Part shown: positions 44,708 to 56,601 of the stretch, piece after piece
How the letters are laid out: every line of letters starts with the position of its first letter
Position numbering within the stretch: the stretch's first letter is position 1
Assembly (NCBI GenBank): GCA_027605045.1
Contig: JAQFWX010000028.1
Span: 248,001 to 312,000 of the forward strand
Direction of reading: 5' to 3'
DNA from: Phallus indusiatus
Lineage: Eukaryota > Basidiomycota > Agaricomycetes > Phallales > Phallaceae
Length of the DNA stretch: 64,000 nucleotides
Notes under the pieces: generated by a model
Databases searched by the model: none
The model's input: the letters and a program-made list of their open reading frames with translations, nothing else
What the model was told of the DNA's origin: nothing
Position numbers and translations under genes: made by a program

Positions 44708-45435
44708 ATAGAGAACTGCTGTAGCCATGAGCTGGCAACAATATTTCCATTCTGCCAGTGGATTGGCGTAGAAAAGCTCTTACCCGCTTAGCTTTCTCTC
44801 TTTTGGGAATGAATGTCTGAGAACACTCGCTTGCTGCCGTTTTCTTGGCTTTCGAAGGTATATTTAATGGCACCTTTGATCAGACGACGGCCTGGTTGCT
44901 TCGTGGAGCAAAAAGGCGAGACGACAAACTACTGTCTACGAACTGGGAAGAAGACATCGTTTGCCTAGCCTATCGGTCTTCAAGCCTCGAATGAAAAAAC
45001 TAGAAGACATATTGATAATGAAAAGGTTCAGTTAAGGAGAGATAGATTTCTGGGGCAGTCACGGACAGGTGAAGCTCGACTGCGACTCCCCCAGAAAATC
45101 TATCTCTCCCTAACTGAACTTTTTGATTATGTCACCTAGTTTTTTTTTTCTTTGGAAGCTTGTAGACTACCCAGAGCAAACGATGTCTTCTTCCCAGTTC
45201 GTAGGCAGTATGTCGCCTCTCCTTTTTGCGCCACGAAGCGACCAGGCCGCCGTCTTATCAAAAGTGCCATTAAATGCACCTACGAAAGACAAGAAAACGG
45301 CAGCAAGCGGGTGTTCTCAGAGATTCATTCCCAAAAGAGAGAAAACGAAGCGAGTGATAGCTTTTCTGCGCCAATCCACTGGCAAAACGAAAATATTTTG
45401 CCAGCTCATGGCTACAGCAGTTCTCTATATGAACG
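44708..45435. repeat. Large imperfect inverted repeat (about 350-bp arms)
   Basis: The left arm (about 44708-45055) and right arm (about 45075-45435) are reverse complements with scattered mismatches, separated by only about 20 bases. Matched pairs include CAGTTCTCTAT/ATAGAGAACTG at the outer ends and GGAGAGATAGATTT/AAATCTATCTCTCC near the centre. Each arm carries a version of a frame starting MSSSQFV. The right-arm version stays open for over 80 codons; the left-arm version has a TGA at codon 26. It may be an inverted gene duplication or a foldback element; no TSD was found. Confidence 0.75.
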
Positions 45436-46670
45436 TGTCGAAACCGTGTGAGAGATCTGCGACGCAGAGGAGATCACGCAACGATCTGTTGATAGTTCTA
45501 AGATGTTGCGAGTCCCTCTCGAGTCTCTGGGGAGGGAAAGGAATGGTTAACTGGTTTGTTGTGTCTGACCTTTAAATACTGAAGCACAATTGGGACAATA
45601 AATATTAGGACACTGTACATGTCAGTGGACAGACAAAGATCAAGTGGATTTGTGAGTTCAGTCTTTGTCTGGACCAATACTGAAATGCCCCGCTTTGGTT
45701 CAATATGTAAATCTGGACAATACCTAAAATATAATCACAAAATAAATAACATAGTATTGATACGTGGACACTGAACAGGACTCGGTACTTCAAGTTGCGT
45801 CGCAGGACTTGAAGCGGGATCGATTGTAATTGAGAGAGATAATTTACGGAATTATGAAAGTTTAATGAATATGATACTCTCATCCGCCAAGGAAAAGAAA
45901 AGACGGTGTTCTAATTCCCTAATACTCGGCCTTGAGCCACATGAATGCGGGTCCACGGGTCCATTGTTTTCAGGTCTAGAGGACACATGTCGTACCAAGA
46001 TAGTATCGTCCACATGAGCGGAAGGATGTGTGGACATTAATATTAAGCACCCGTCCCTTGTATTTTTTACAGTATCTGCCCAACTCCAATACTATGAGAG
46101 GAAAAGTCCAAGCTGCTCACCGATCACGTTACCCAATAGTGTCCACTGCAAGCACCTCACCTCCCTCCAGGTGGGATAATCTAGCCTTGAGAACATGGTA
46201 CTCCCGTTAAGCCTAGGCTGTAATACAAGATTATCTTTTTTTGCTGGTGTTATGACTGCCTGCAACGGACAATAATGAGTCAACCGGTCATCAACGGGTT
46301 GGACTCGTCACAATTTTCGTTATGTCAGGTCAGGCCTCATCGACATCCGAGTCGTTGTGTTTGTATTTTGTTGAAGCGCTTACGGGTTTTCCCTGTATAC
46401 AGACTACAGCGACTTGCCATTGATAGTATGTTACTTTATTCATGGCCTACGTTGTACACCATAAGGGAGTCTTCCGATTCCGATGCCAGCTTGTTATGTA
46501 AAGAACATCTCACACAACGTTCTGAGTCAATGATGTTGCCGCGTCCAGAAGAAAAACAGGATTATGTACATAGATTTTTAATAAAAAAGCATATCTGCAT
46601 ATACAATTATCAATAAACAGTCAACCATTGTGATCTCAAACCAACCACGCCTAAATTTACCCTTTATCGA
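45436..46670. other. Gene-poor stretch
   Basis: No supported gene. Sequence around 46310-46420 resembles 43960-44060 (GCCTCATCG... GAAGC(A/G)CTTAC), another trace of local duplication. Confidence 0.45.
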
Positions 46671-47647
46671 TTACCAAACAAATTCATCTCCTTTAAACGT
46701 TTTGAACTTTCCACTGTCTGCGAGAGTAGCAGCGACTATCAACTTCAGCTGATGTCCGACACTGAAATCAACATCGTACATGGCATCTGGGCCGCCCATG
46801 TCTATAAAGGCCGTCAAGACAATCGGACCCGGATCAGAATAACAAGTGAACCTACCAGTCTTCAACCATCCAGGTGCCATCGATATTACTATAATACCAG
46901 GTTTTTCGATGGCTTGTTTAGCAGTCTATATGTATGAACAGCGTTATATATATAACGGTAAGCAACTTGCGACTCATAAAAGACGTACTAGCATATTCAG
47001 AGCGGCTTTACTGAGAGCATAACTAGAAGCAGGGGGAAACGGAAATGGCGGGTTAAGGGTTCCTGTTATACTTCCTAACACGCTGCTCATGTTGATCAAC
47101 ACAGGCCCGCCGGGTCTTTTACTTCGTTCTAAGAGAAGTAGGAAGCTTTGGTAGACTAAAACAGGTCCAACAGCATTCGTTCGGAAAACATCCATCATCT
47201 CATCTGAATCGATTGCAGATGGTACTTCGGCATTATTATTCTGATGAGTGAAATACGATCTTAGTTTATCTCTTTGACGTTGTCATAAAGGGTACGTACA
47301 CATATACCAGCATTGCTAATAAGATAATCCAAGCCTCTCCCTTGAAGAATGGTGTCTACGAGTTTGGCCGCCGATACGATACTCTGGGGATTGCGAACAT
47401 CTAGTGCGATTATTTCAATCAAACCCGGAGGACTGGTTAATTGTAGTTCTCGAAGCTCAACCGCTGTGTCTGGAGCACGGACAGCAGCAAAAACGATATC
47501 TCCTCTTTTGACAACTTGTCGAACGTATTCTAAACCAATACCACGAGAAGCACTAGCATTCAGGATATCAGTTACGCTACCCCTCAGGCCGAGCATTATG
47601 GAAACTCACCCTGTAATCAACCAAGTAGATGTCGATGTCGCTGCCAT
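46671..47647 (-). CDS. Short-chain dehydrogenase/reductase A
   Basis: Spliced gene of about 250 residues. Exon 1 from 47647 encodes a short N-terminus ending WLITG; its GG|GTGAGT donor joins the next exon to make TGASRGIG, the NAD(P)-binding motif. Then come LDVRNPQS, the NAG motif (YLISNAG), the catalytic Ser in NMSSVLG and the YxxxK pair (SSYALSKAALNML), then the PGWLKT loop and the C-terminus KFKTFKGDEFVW. Introns fall at ISNAGIC|NN, NML|TAKQ and LKT|DMGG. It is a classical SDR of the fungal carbonyl-reductase/C-factor-like type. The substrate is not predictable; the His/Asp-poor active site gives no clue. Start chosen at the ATG preceding the Rossmann motif. One of four copies, closest to copy B. 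Confidence 0.88.
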
Positions 47648-47929
47648 CGATGTTGTTTTATGGGTAATTTAAATGAAAATAGACTTATACCACCATCCTA
47701 TATATATACAAAAACGCGATCCCAAATCAGGATACCTGATCTCAGACGAAATGTATAGGAGCATCATTCCTTGTCAAAGCCTGTCCGCTTATTCTAATAT
47801 CCGGGCCAATGCAATTTCGTCAAAATGCGAAGTGAGGTGAGAAGTCAAATTGCGAGTGAGTCAGTAGAAGCTTTACTGAGTAATCTTGATCAGACGTAGT
47901 GAGTGTGAAATCGGAAAGACTTGGTGCTA

Positions 47930-48115
47930 ACGTAGTCCTCTCTGCCAAAGTACGTCAGTTCATGGCTTGCATCTCCATATGGGATTGAAGGGTTGTCAAA
48001 AGATTTTAAACCGGAACCGAATGAGCCAATACTTTGCATGGTATAAAACGATAAAGAACATGGCTTTTCTGCCGGTGGATGATGCGTAAAAGAGGCAGCA
48101 ACGACTACATTGAAA
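47930..48115. repeat. Flank duplicated with SDR A/B
   Basis: Nearly identical to 53460-53645. On the minus strand both encode a related open stretch (KPCSLSFYTMQSIGSFGS ... LTYFGREDYVSTKS), which suggests an exon of an unknown gene copied with the SDR. Confidence 0.6.
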
Positions 48116-48445
48116 TGCTAGGGCTCTCCCCGCGATATTTTTGCTTCCATGTGCTATTTATTATTGTGCGTCACACGTTTTATACGTCTACATAAAACCT
48201 GTCACAGTTTGTGACACATTGACCTGCGGTTTCTAAGTCCACAGACCACGACGTTTGAATTGCGTTTGAATCCAGATTCAGGGGACTCGGATACGCTATC
48301 GATCGTGTGAGTTACTTTATCTATAGCTTACGTCCTACTACAGATCATATACTATCATATAACACAGTCGACTTTATCTGCAGGTGGAGTTCCTAATTTC
48401 CGCAGTTCAAAGTGTTATTGTCACGAGAATGTGTAATCTCGACCA

Positions 48446-49003
48446 TTGGGCTTCTTTTTATATATGATAAGCATCCTTCTCCCATTTCTCGAATTGCAAG
48501 ACCACATGCCCCTCCATGGCCAACGTTTACGACTTGTCACGACCACTATCTTCAGCAAGCTTCAACAATTTCTTGCTCGCTCCCTTGCTCTTTCGTATTC
48601 ACTCAATCACCGAAACATAGAGCACGACTGGTACGCCTACTGGAATCATGTCATTTTGGACATGGTAAAGGACATCCGTAACCTGGTTGTTAGTCCGCAA
48701 TACGTTGTGTGAGTGGCCCAGGAGGATTTACCAGGACTCCACGATGGCGTAGAAGAATTTGAACCAGAACCGGAGCCAACGAACTTGGATGTCGACAAGG
48801 CGACCAACAGACGACAAACAAGATCAATGACCCTGAATGCAGAGTTGGCTAAAAATCTGACAAATTTACGAACCAAGAATAAATCAACGGCAGGGTCCCC
48901 CACTGTCGACGATAACCGTGACGAGGGACCAGAAGCCGTTTCTCCACCCAGCGATGCATCTAACCCAATCCCCTCCGATTCCTCAACTTTGTCAGCTGCT
49001 TGA
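48446..49003 (+). pseudogene. Unknown gene fragment with in-frame stop
   Basis: The frame LPFLELQDHMPLHGQ ... RNIEHDWYAYWNHVILDMVK ... SPQYVV meets a TGA near 48710 and then continues in the same frame (VAQEDLPGLHDGVEEFEPE, then a Lys/Asp/Ser-rich tail ending at 49003). Readability on both sides of the stop suggests a single nonsense mutation, or a short intron I cannot define. No domain recognised. A more decayed relative lies at 44209-44430. Its 3' end abuts the 3' end of the minus-strand F-box gene. Confidence 0.5.
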
Positions 49004-49021
49004 TCGGCAGCCACCATTAGT

Positions 49022-50459
49022 TTACCTCGAAATTCTTCCACGCGAATCACCGACTTCGCTATCCTGAAGGTACTTGAAGACGCGGATCCCGCCCCCGATC
49101 CTGTAAACGCTGATGATGTTGAGGCTAAAAGTGTCGAGGTCAAGGTCATTGTTGATCTTAGGCGAATATTTTGCGACTGAGAGCAGCGCATCCTCGTAAT
49201 TAAACGGTTTTGAGGATCTAATTTCCAATCTGTGCCAGTGGGTTGAAAAAGCTCGTCGATTTCTCAGAAGCTCGACGAAATTTTCTGGAGCCATTTCTAC
49301 GTTTCCGCAGAGAAATACCAATGAAGAGAGATGTTTGAAACCTAAGAGAGGCTGTATGGTGGACCATGAATATTTGATTTCACGGTTAGTACCCCGAGTT
49401 CTCAAATGTAACTTTTTCAAATTAGGGCGCTGACTGACGAGTGTGGCTAGAAAGAAACAGAGATCAATTTTTACGCTGAATAGGTCCCAACTGAACGAAG
49501 TAAGTCCAGGAAGTAAAAGGGTCTGGAGAAATTGTAAGATCGGCGGTGCAGACATGGCGAAGCCAAAGTGGAGGCGCTTGAGCGACATGAACCCCGCCTC
49601 ATCTCTATGAGTCGGAAGTTGCTTCACCAAGACAAGTTCCTCGAGTAACTACCATTCTTCAATGTACAGACTCTTAAGACGTTTAGTTTGCGAAAGCTTC
49701 CCAACTGTGTCTGCCGTGAACAAAGCTTCTGGGATCTGGACACGCGTCAGTGTCGATGCGAATGTGGTCAGAAGCGAACCAAGCGATTCCGAAATCAAAC
49801 AGTCTTTTTCAAGAAGACTTGAATCAAGGACAATCACGCGTAGATTGGTAACTTTGCTTTCTACGGATCTACAGAAGCTGTTAGACCAAATACGATTAGC
49901 GGACACACCACTGAGATAAATGTGATCCAAAGTCGGTGGAAGCAGTGCATCGAGGTGGTTTTTTGCATCCGACAGCCAAGTTTCCGTCCAGTAGTGAAGT
50001 GATCGGCAATTTGGGAAGAAATATTCCGGTTCGTTTTTTAATAAGCGCGACCGAGAAATCTTGACAGCCGCAATCGTGGGGCAGTCCACACCGAAAACGC
50101 GTAAAATTCGGACATGTTTGGCGTAATAATTAAATCTCGTCCATTTTTCCAGTGTGATAGGTCCAGAGAACCCCTGGTCATGAGAGAATTTTAGTCCGTA
50201 GAAATGACGCTACGTTGTTGAGAAAACTTACATAAAGCCCATCGTTGTTGCGCAGCTCATCAGTTCTCCCAAGAAGATTCATTGCGTCGCGAATGTGAAT
50301 GGATCTCCACATAGGGCCAACGGAAGCCGCCGACCAAGCCTTGTTGACCCGGATCGTCTCCGCGAGTTGATCTCGAGTTAGCCAAGAACAAATTTCATCG
50401 AGAATGTCGTGGAAATTGAAGATAGGGTGCATAGGAGTAAGGATTTGCATAAAATGCAA
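49022..50459 (-). pseudogene. F-box/LRR-like gene with nonsense codon
   Basis: Exon 1 from 50459 encodes an F-box (FHDILDEICSWLTRDQLAET, then NKAWSAASVGPMWRSIHI). A GTAAGT...CAG intron (about 50232-50175) joins it in frame to GFSGPITLEKW and a long leucine-rich region. At 49649-49651 an in-frame TAG follows LYIEEW; the same frame continues after it (LLEELVLVKQLPTHRDE) to 49022, so one point mutation seems to have cut the protein. A 35-nt intron covering the stop is possible but shorter than any other here. Presumed SCF adaptor in origin. A fragment of the same F-box is found at 51983-52072. Confidence 0.75.
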
Positions 50460-51982
50460 GAATGGGGGTTATAGTATGTGAGTCCAAAGGTGAAGAAACA
50501 TTAATGGCAGTGAAGGCGTGGCCCTTTTTATAGTTTCCCATTCGACATTCAACTCAAAATTCGAGTGTCCAACCTGAACATGGAAAGTTGTATAAAAACA
50601 AAGCGTAGAAGAGACAATAGATTGGGCGCAGGATTGGGCACATGATGAATAGACGATGGATGAGTTGGACTGTGAATGGAAACTATAAACAGGGTCACCG
50701 GTACCTTCATTCTTTTGATTTCTTCACTTTGGTGCTCCTCACATCTTATAACCCTCATTCTTGAATTTCATGCAAATTCTTACTCCTATGCACCCTCATC
50801 AGGAAGATTGAAGAAAAATATGGTGAATTATATAGGTAAGATAGAACTCATAGACCCATAGTCCTCCCCCCGAATATATTGCGCCACATAGACCGCGTGA
50901 CTGTCACATAGCCCTCATAGCACTGGCTTAGCGCCCTCTAGACGAGCCATAGACGAGCCATAGACTTTCATAGTCCGGCATAAACACTCAATATACTTTA
51001 ATTGCACTGCTATATTTCCTTATATTCTCCTTATATTTCTTTATATTATTTGAGGAAAGAGATATATTGTTACTATTCTGGTTCTGATCAGTAAATACAC
51101 AAATATTCTACTTAAGACCTGCAGTGTGCACTGTCCAGGTATACATGAGCATTATCAAAGAGAAGGAAAAATCAGCGGCGGTTCACTGAAATGAAAAGGT
51201 TCACTAAGTTATGTTAGTGACAATCTCCAAAAGGAAAAAAATACCTACTAGTATAGCAATTATCCTTCATGAGAGTAGGAATCAATAGCCTGCATTGAAA
51301 ATTTAGCGTCAAATAAAAAAAAGACACAAAGGCCCACCTCTACTCATCTAGACAAACTACTATGATGCTGTGCAATGGTCAATTAGAAATGGTCATATAA
51401 AAGTAATAAAAGACTGCAGACTAACCTCCCATACATCTCATTCAATGACCCAGCAGCCACTTTAACATTGACAGTATGGTGAAGTGGACACTTTGTGGTG
51501 GTAGAGAAACAAGTGCGACGAGTCACAGGTTCATCACGTGACTGAACTTTATGTTTCGCGTCTCTTGTACACAGACACCCATACTCTCGGGGATACATGT
51601 CACGCATCACACATCACATGCATCACACCCGAGGCTACACCAACTTGACGACACTATGCGTGTGGTTATTGTGTACCCGAGTTTGTACCAGCACAGCAGG
51701 AAAGTATACTTGAACCTTGTATATAGTATACAGTAGTTCCCTGTCAATAATGTAAACCAGTTCATATAATTTTTCATACCCTTTTTGAAAAACCCTGTTC
51801 TTTATATTCCTACCAAAACACCCAGTTAGTTTATAAAAGCAATATGGCAATGCCGGTCAACTACATAATACGGGATAGAACTCATAGACTTCGGGCTTCT
51901 CATGCCGGTACTATGGGAGCTATCAAGATCGCGGTCTGTGACCGCCGTCTATGGGGCAAATTGCATGTTTCCTGATGCTATC
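50460..51982. other. Intergenic with inverted F-box-gene 5' fragment
   Basis: Around 50690-50800 lies a reverse-complement copy of the F-box gene's 5' end and leader (about 50428-50520; shared GCATAGGAGTAAG, TTTGCAT). Sequence near 50830-50870 resembles 51860-51905 (GATAGAACTCATAGAC). No intact gene between. Confidence 0.55.
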
Positions 51983-52072
51983 TTGAATTTCCATGACATT
52001 CTCGATGAAATTTGTTCTTGGCTTACTCGAGGTGAACTTGCGGAGACAATTAGATACCCGGTGAATGTTTAA
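51983..52072 (+). pseudogene. F-box fragment
   Basis: A 29-codon open stretch, LNFHDILDEICSWLTRGELA then ETIR and a stop, matches the F-box of the gene at 49022-50459. It lacks a start codon and everything downstream. It is on the strand opposite to the parent. Confidence 0.7.
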
Positions 52073-52205
52073 TAGTTATATCATGATGTACTATGTGAGT
52101 TATATAGATTGGTAATAAAAAAAACATATCTGCATATACGAATATCAATAAACAGTCAACCATCGTGATCTCAAACCAACCACGCCCAAATTTACCATTT
52201 ACCAA

Positions 52206-53177
52206 TTACCAAGCATACTCATCTCCTTTAAACGTTTTGAACTTCCCGCTGTCTGCGAGAGTAGCAGCGACTATCAACTTCAGCTGATGTCCGACACTGA
52301 AATCAACATCGTACATGGCATCTGGGCCGCCCATGTCTATAAAGGCCGTCAAGATAATCAGACCCGGATCAGAACAACAAGTGAACCTACCAGTCTTTAA
52401 CCATCCAGGTGCCATCGATATTGCTATAATACCAGGTTTTTCGATGGCTTGCTTAACAGTCTATATGTATGAACAGCGTTATATATAACGGTAAGCACTT
52501 GCGACTCATAAAAGACATACCAGCATATTCAGAGCAGCTTTACTAAGAGCATAGCTAGTAGCATGGGGAAACGGAAATGGCGGGTTAAGGTTTGTTGTCA
52601 TACTTCCTAACCCACTGCTCATGTTGATCAACACAGGCCCACCGGGTCTTTTACTTCGTTCCAAAAGAGGTAGGAAGTTTTGATAGACTAAGACAGGTCC
52701 AACAACGTTCGTTCGAAAAACATCCATCATCTCATCTGGATTTATTGCAGATGGTACTTCGGCAGTGTTACTCTGATGAGTGAAATACGACTTCAGTTTG
52801 ATCCCTGCGTCGTTGTGAAGGATACGTACACTTATACCGGCATTACTAATCAAATAATCCAAGCCTCTCCCTTGAAGAATGGTGTCTACGAGTTTGGCTG
52901 CCGATGCGATACTCTGGGGATTGCGAACATCTAGTGCGATTATTTCAATCAAACCCGGAGGACTGGTTAATTGTAGTTCTCGAAGCTTAACCGCTGTGTC
53001 TGGAGCACGGACAGCGGCAAAAACAGTATCTCCTCTTTTGACGACTTGTCGAACGTATTCTAAACCAATACCGCGAGAAGCACTGTCGTTCAGGATATCA
53101 GTCATACTATCCCTCAGGCCGAGCATTATGGAAACTCACCCTGTAACCAACCAAGTAGACGTCGACATCGCTGCCAT
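52206..53177 (-). CDS. Short-chain dehydrogenase/reductase B
   Basis: Close paralogue of SDR A with the same exon plan. The TGASRGIG motif is formed by splicing; YLISNAG, NMSSGLG, TSYALSKAALNML and the PGWLKT loop are present, and the C-terminus is KFKTFKGDEYAW. No break found. Flanking non-coding DNA on both sides also matches copy A, so the A and B units come from a recent segmental duplication. Coding differences are mostly conservative. Function as for A: an NAD(P)-dependent oxidoreductase of unknown substrate, probably cytosolic. Confidence 0.88.
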
Positions 53178-53426
53178 CGATGTTGTTTTATGGGTAATTT
53201 AAATGAAGATAGAGTTGTACCACGATCCCATATATACAAAAATGCGATCCCAAATCAGGATTCCTGCTCTCAGACGAAATGTATAGGAGTGTCATTCCTT
53301 GTCAAAGCTTGTCCGCTTATTCTAGTATCCGGGCCAATGCAATTTCGTCAAAATACAAAGTGAGGTCAAAACGCGGAGAAGTCAAATTACGAGTGAGTCA
53401 GTAGAAGCTTGACTGAGTAATCTTGA

Positions 53427-53696
53427 TCAGATGTAGCGAATGTGAAATCGGAGGGACTTCGTGCTAACGTAGTCCTCTCTGCCAAAGTACGTCAGTTTGT
53501 GGCTTGCATTTCCATATGGGATTGAAGGGTTGTCGAAAAAATTTAAACTGGAACCGAATGAGCCAATACTTTGCATGGTATAAAACGATAAAGAACATGG
53601 CTTTTCTGCCGGTGGATGACGCGTAAAAGAGGCAGCAACGACTGCATGTCGGAGTCTGAACTCTTCAGCCAAAAAAACACAACAACCAAACACCAA
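53427..53696 (-). CDS. Short ORF in duplicated SDR flank
   Basis: About 80 open codons (AAEKPC-like start of the shared part: PPAEKPCSLSFYTMQSIGSF ... GREDYVSTKSLRFHIRYI). The duplicate near SDR A keeps the same frame with a few substitutions, which hints at selection. The first codon of the frame is not a convincing ATG and no domain is recognised. It may be a remnant exon. Confidence 0.3.
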   Translation of the reverse strand: MVFGCCVFLAEEFRLRHAVVAASFTRHPPAEKPCSLSFYTMQSIGSFGSSLNFFDNPSIPYGNASHKLTYFGREDYVSTKSLRFHIRYI

Positions 53697-53848
53697 CGAA
53701 AGTATTTACATAGTCCTCGAAAATTACAAAAACTACAATGACAATCATTTCTCAATTGTATATTTATAACTCCTTAGGATTGGGGATATCGCTATTGATT
53801 TCCGTTCTTTTTCATACCCGGTTCCTCTGCCTATCCCGTCTACTAGCC

Positions 53849-56601
53849 CTAGGTAACGCACCATCTCTGGCTCGTATCTAACATTTGTCCATTTAGAACC
53901 CGATATCCTTCGGGAAGGCTGTCTTCAGGGGTAGTCCACCTAGAAAATTTCCCATGCCCAATTATAGTGCCGTAATATTCATACGCATTTTGATCCTCAT
54001 CAACGACACAGTGTGTTTCTTCAATCTGGAGAATTGCGGCACTATCCGAAAGCAAGGAGCTCTCCAAACGAAGAATACCTAACTCTCCACAATATCCGTT
54101 TGGCGGCTCTTTAGAACAAGTGAGTTCATAAATTTCACCGGTATTGATATCCTTCGAGTATGACAGAAGTCTTACTCCATTGTTTTTTCCAGTCAATAAA
54201 AAACCACTATTGCGGATATGCAGTCCGTCCGTTTCACAATCGCCCAAACTTTGGAAATTTTTATCAACCAAACGACCGTGTATCAGACGAATTGTTTCGA
54301 GTTTTCTAGCGGAGAGGGAAGCCAATGAAGCAGGGGCCCATCTGAAAGGGGACTTTTGAAGCAATGCGTCTTTGACCGATAGCTCTGACTGCAAGTCCGC
54401 GATCGTGACGTCGTCTGAAACGTATTCAAAAATAATCGCTTTCGGTATCTTTTTCAGTTCAAGGTAGAACAACATCATACGCTCCTCAACGTCTTGCGAT
54501 GCAAGTATATGCTGCGCCGGACGACCAAGTAAGTAAGTAAGGCAGAGAGGTTCGTCCTCTTGTCTGCTTGTTGATCTTTTGGCGACAGCATCGGCAAGTC
54601 TTAAAAACCGAGGTGTATTACCTTCATTCGAATCCGTAAACGAGCGCAACGAGGGCAAACGACTTTTCATCGCTATCTCTATAAAAGGTTCGAAGAGTAT
54701 CTCCAGTTTCAGCAGGTCAACATTGGATCCGGAGTCAGAGGATCCGTTCGAGTCCCGAATGAATGGTGAATTATTGTTCTGAGAAAGATGATATTTGAAC
54801 TTGGAATGCGTTCGGTTCCACTCTACTAGGTCCTCATTCATCTGGAAAAACAGTTTTTCATTATCGCCTGTCGCCAATGTATAAACGGCTTCTTTGAGCG
54901 TCCAGAGTCGTTTGGTCCACCCCCCACAAAATATCCTGATACCAATTTCCATATTAGAGATCCCTCGAGTATCCAGGTTATATAACTCTTTGTCTAGAAC
55001 AAGCGTTGCTGTGGCGTCACGGAACGTTTCCCGGATTCGTTGAATGGCTAAATTTCTATAATTCTTGAAGTGGGGCGCTACAGGGATGCAAAGCGTGTCT
55101 ATCCAGAAGGCGTGTTGGTTTTTTCCATCATCTCGACGAATTGTCTTCATCACTCCGTCAATCAAGCTGCCAAGGCGAAGCAGCTGGCAATACGGTAGAG
55201 AGTTTTCTCTAGGATTCCCAAGTCCATCAGCCCCTAATAGGTCATGTGAATGATGTTAATTAAATTAAATTCTCTTCACTTACAAACATGACTTATCGCA
55301 ATATAAGGTTGATTTTTCCCATCAACGACCTTTAATGATATTGTGCTTGCGCTGTTGTCCGAGTCTAACACTATAGTGATTTTCGGTATTTGATTTCTTT
55401 CCAAAGAATCTTTCAACTGTTCGGGATCGACGGCGATAAAAGAACAGTGGCACCCGTCCGACACATGTGCGGTTTGGTATGTCTTTGCATCTGTTTGGTT
55501 TGCTAGACATTTAGTATCTGTGCACCTGCTATGATCTAGCGGCGCATGAGGTCGTTTTAAAAAGTAAGCGAAGAATTTGGAATCGTAATCTAGTCCGTCC
55601 AGCTCGCTGGAAGAGCACCATCCACTAGGGAGCGACTGCTTCTGAAGCAAAAACTGCATCGACCGCTGTCCTTCTGACAACCAGCCGGGATCAACAAGGC
55701 ATGAGACAGGTTCTGTCTCTTTCCAGAAATTATCCCAGGGCCCAGAAGGAAAGTAATGCAACGCCGTCATCAAAATCACTCGAAGTACGACATTGATCGA
55801 GCTTAGGACAAGGCATTCCTCAAACGTGTATTCGTGCTCGTCGACTATGGATCGGCGGGTGATCATCAGTTGAACATATCGAGCGACACGCAATAATTGT
55901 CTCTTCAATAGCATCGGCACTAGATATAATTGACGCAACGAAGATTTGTATAGTCGTCCCGGTAAACCGTTTAAAGACTCCGTAGTAACCATTCCTTCTA
56001 CAACGAAAGTCTTCATGACATCCAACTCCAACCCGCACAAAGCACAAATCTCATCCAAAGCGCCAAAGAAAAGCCACGCCTGTAAAAAAGCGATTTTATC
56101 TCTAGTGGTTGTAGGCGTAAAAAATGCCTTGAGGCCTTTCTTTGTCACAGCAGGACATGCCAAACCATTAGGAGCGTCGGAAGCCTCATTGTGCTCTTGT
56201 GCCTTGCAAGTACCCGGAGGACAAAATGAATGGCACCATCGATCTTCTCGATTGACTTTCCAACCCATTCTTGTAGGAAAATCCCAGAATCCGAGATTGT
56301 CATAGGGCTCGGCGCCGCACAGAAATGGGACTTTTATGGGAATGAATTCGGGACGAGCCGTGTGGAGAAGGTATTGGCCGATTATGGGGTATCCATCAAG
56401 AGCGTCGGTATTTTCAGAAAACTCTGCTTCATCGGGAACGTCATCAAAATCGCAGTCTAGTTCCGGCTCTGAAACCGAGGTCTGGGCATCGAGTCGGGCT
56501 TTGGTATTAAGTTGAAAAATGGGTTGCATAAGGATTATTCCATGAGATATAAGCGTACAAGTAATTGCAAGTATGACTGTAGATAGAATGATATAGAGCA
56601 T
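53849..56601 (-). CDS. HET-domain protein with N-terminal membrane helix
   Basis: Two exons (56601 to about 55284, and 55233-53849) with one GTAAGT...TATTAG intron give about 900 residues without a break. Residues 1-25 are a hydrophobic helix (MLYIILSTVILAITCTLISH). Then about 400 residues contain several Cys-rich pieces (CHSFCPPGTCKAQ, EICALCGLEL, CTDTKCLANQ). The HET signature begins at about residue 433: PYIAISHVW is created by the splice, followed by ADGLGNP, SLPYCQL, AFWIDTLCIPV, AIQRIRETFRDATATLVLD and GGWTKRLWTLKEAVYT. HET proteins mediate self/non-self recognition and incompatibility cell death in filamentous fungi. The central, not N-terminal, position of the domain and the membrane helix are notable. 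The upstream in-frame codons start with GTG, so the ATG at 56601 was chosen. Confidence 0.9.

Noticed and set aside
48646..49191. 181-codon minus-strand ORF
   Set aside because: Mostly antisense to the plus-strand gene fragment at 48446-49003; the F-box gene's own frame ends at 49022.
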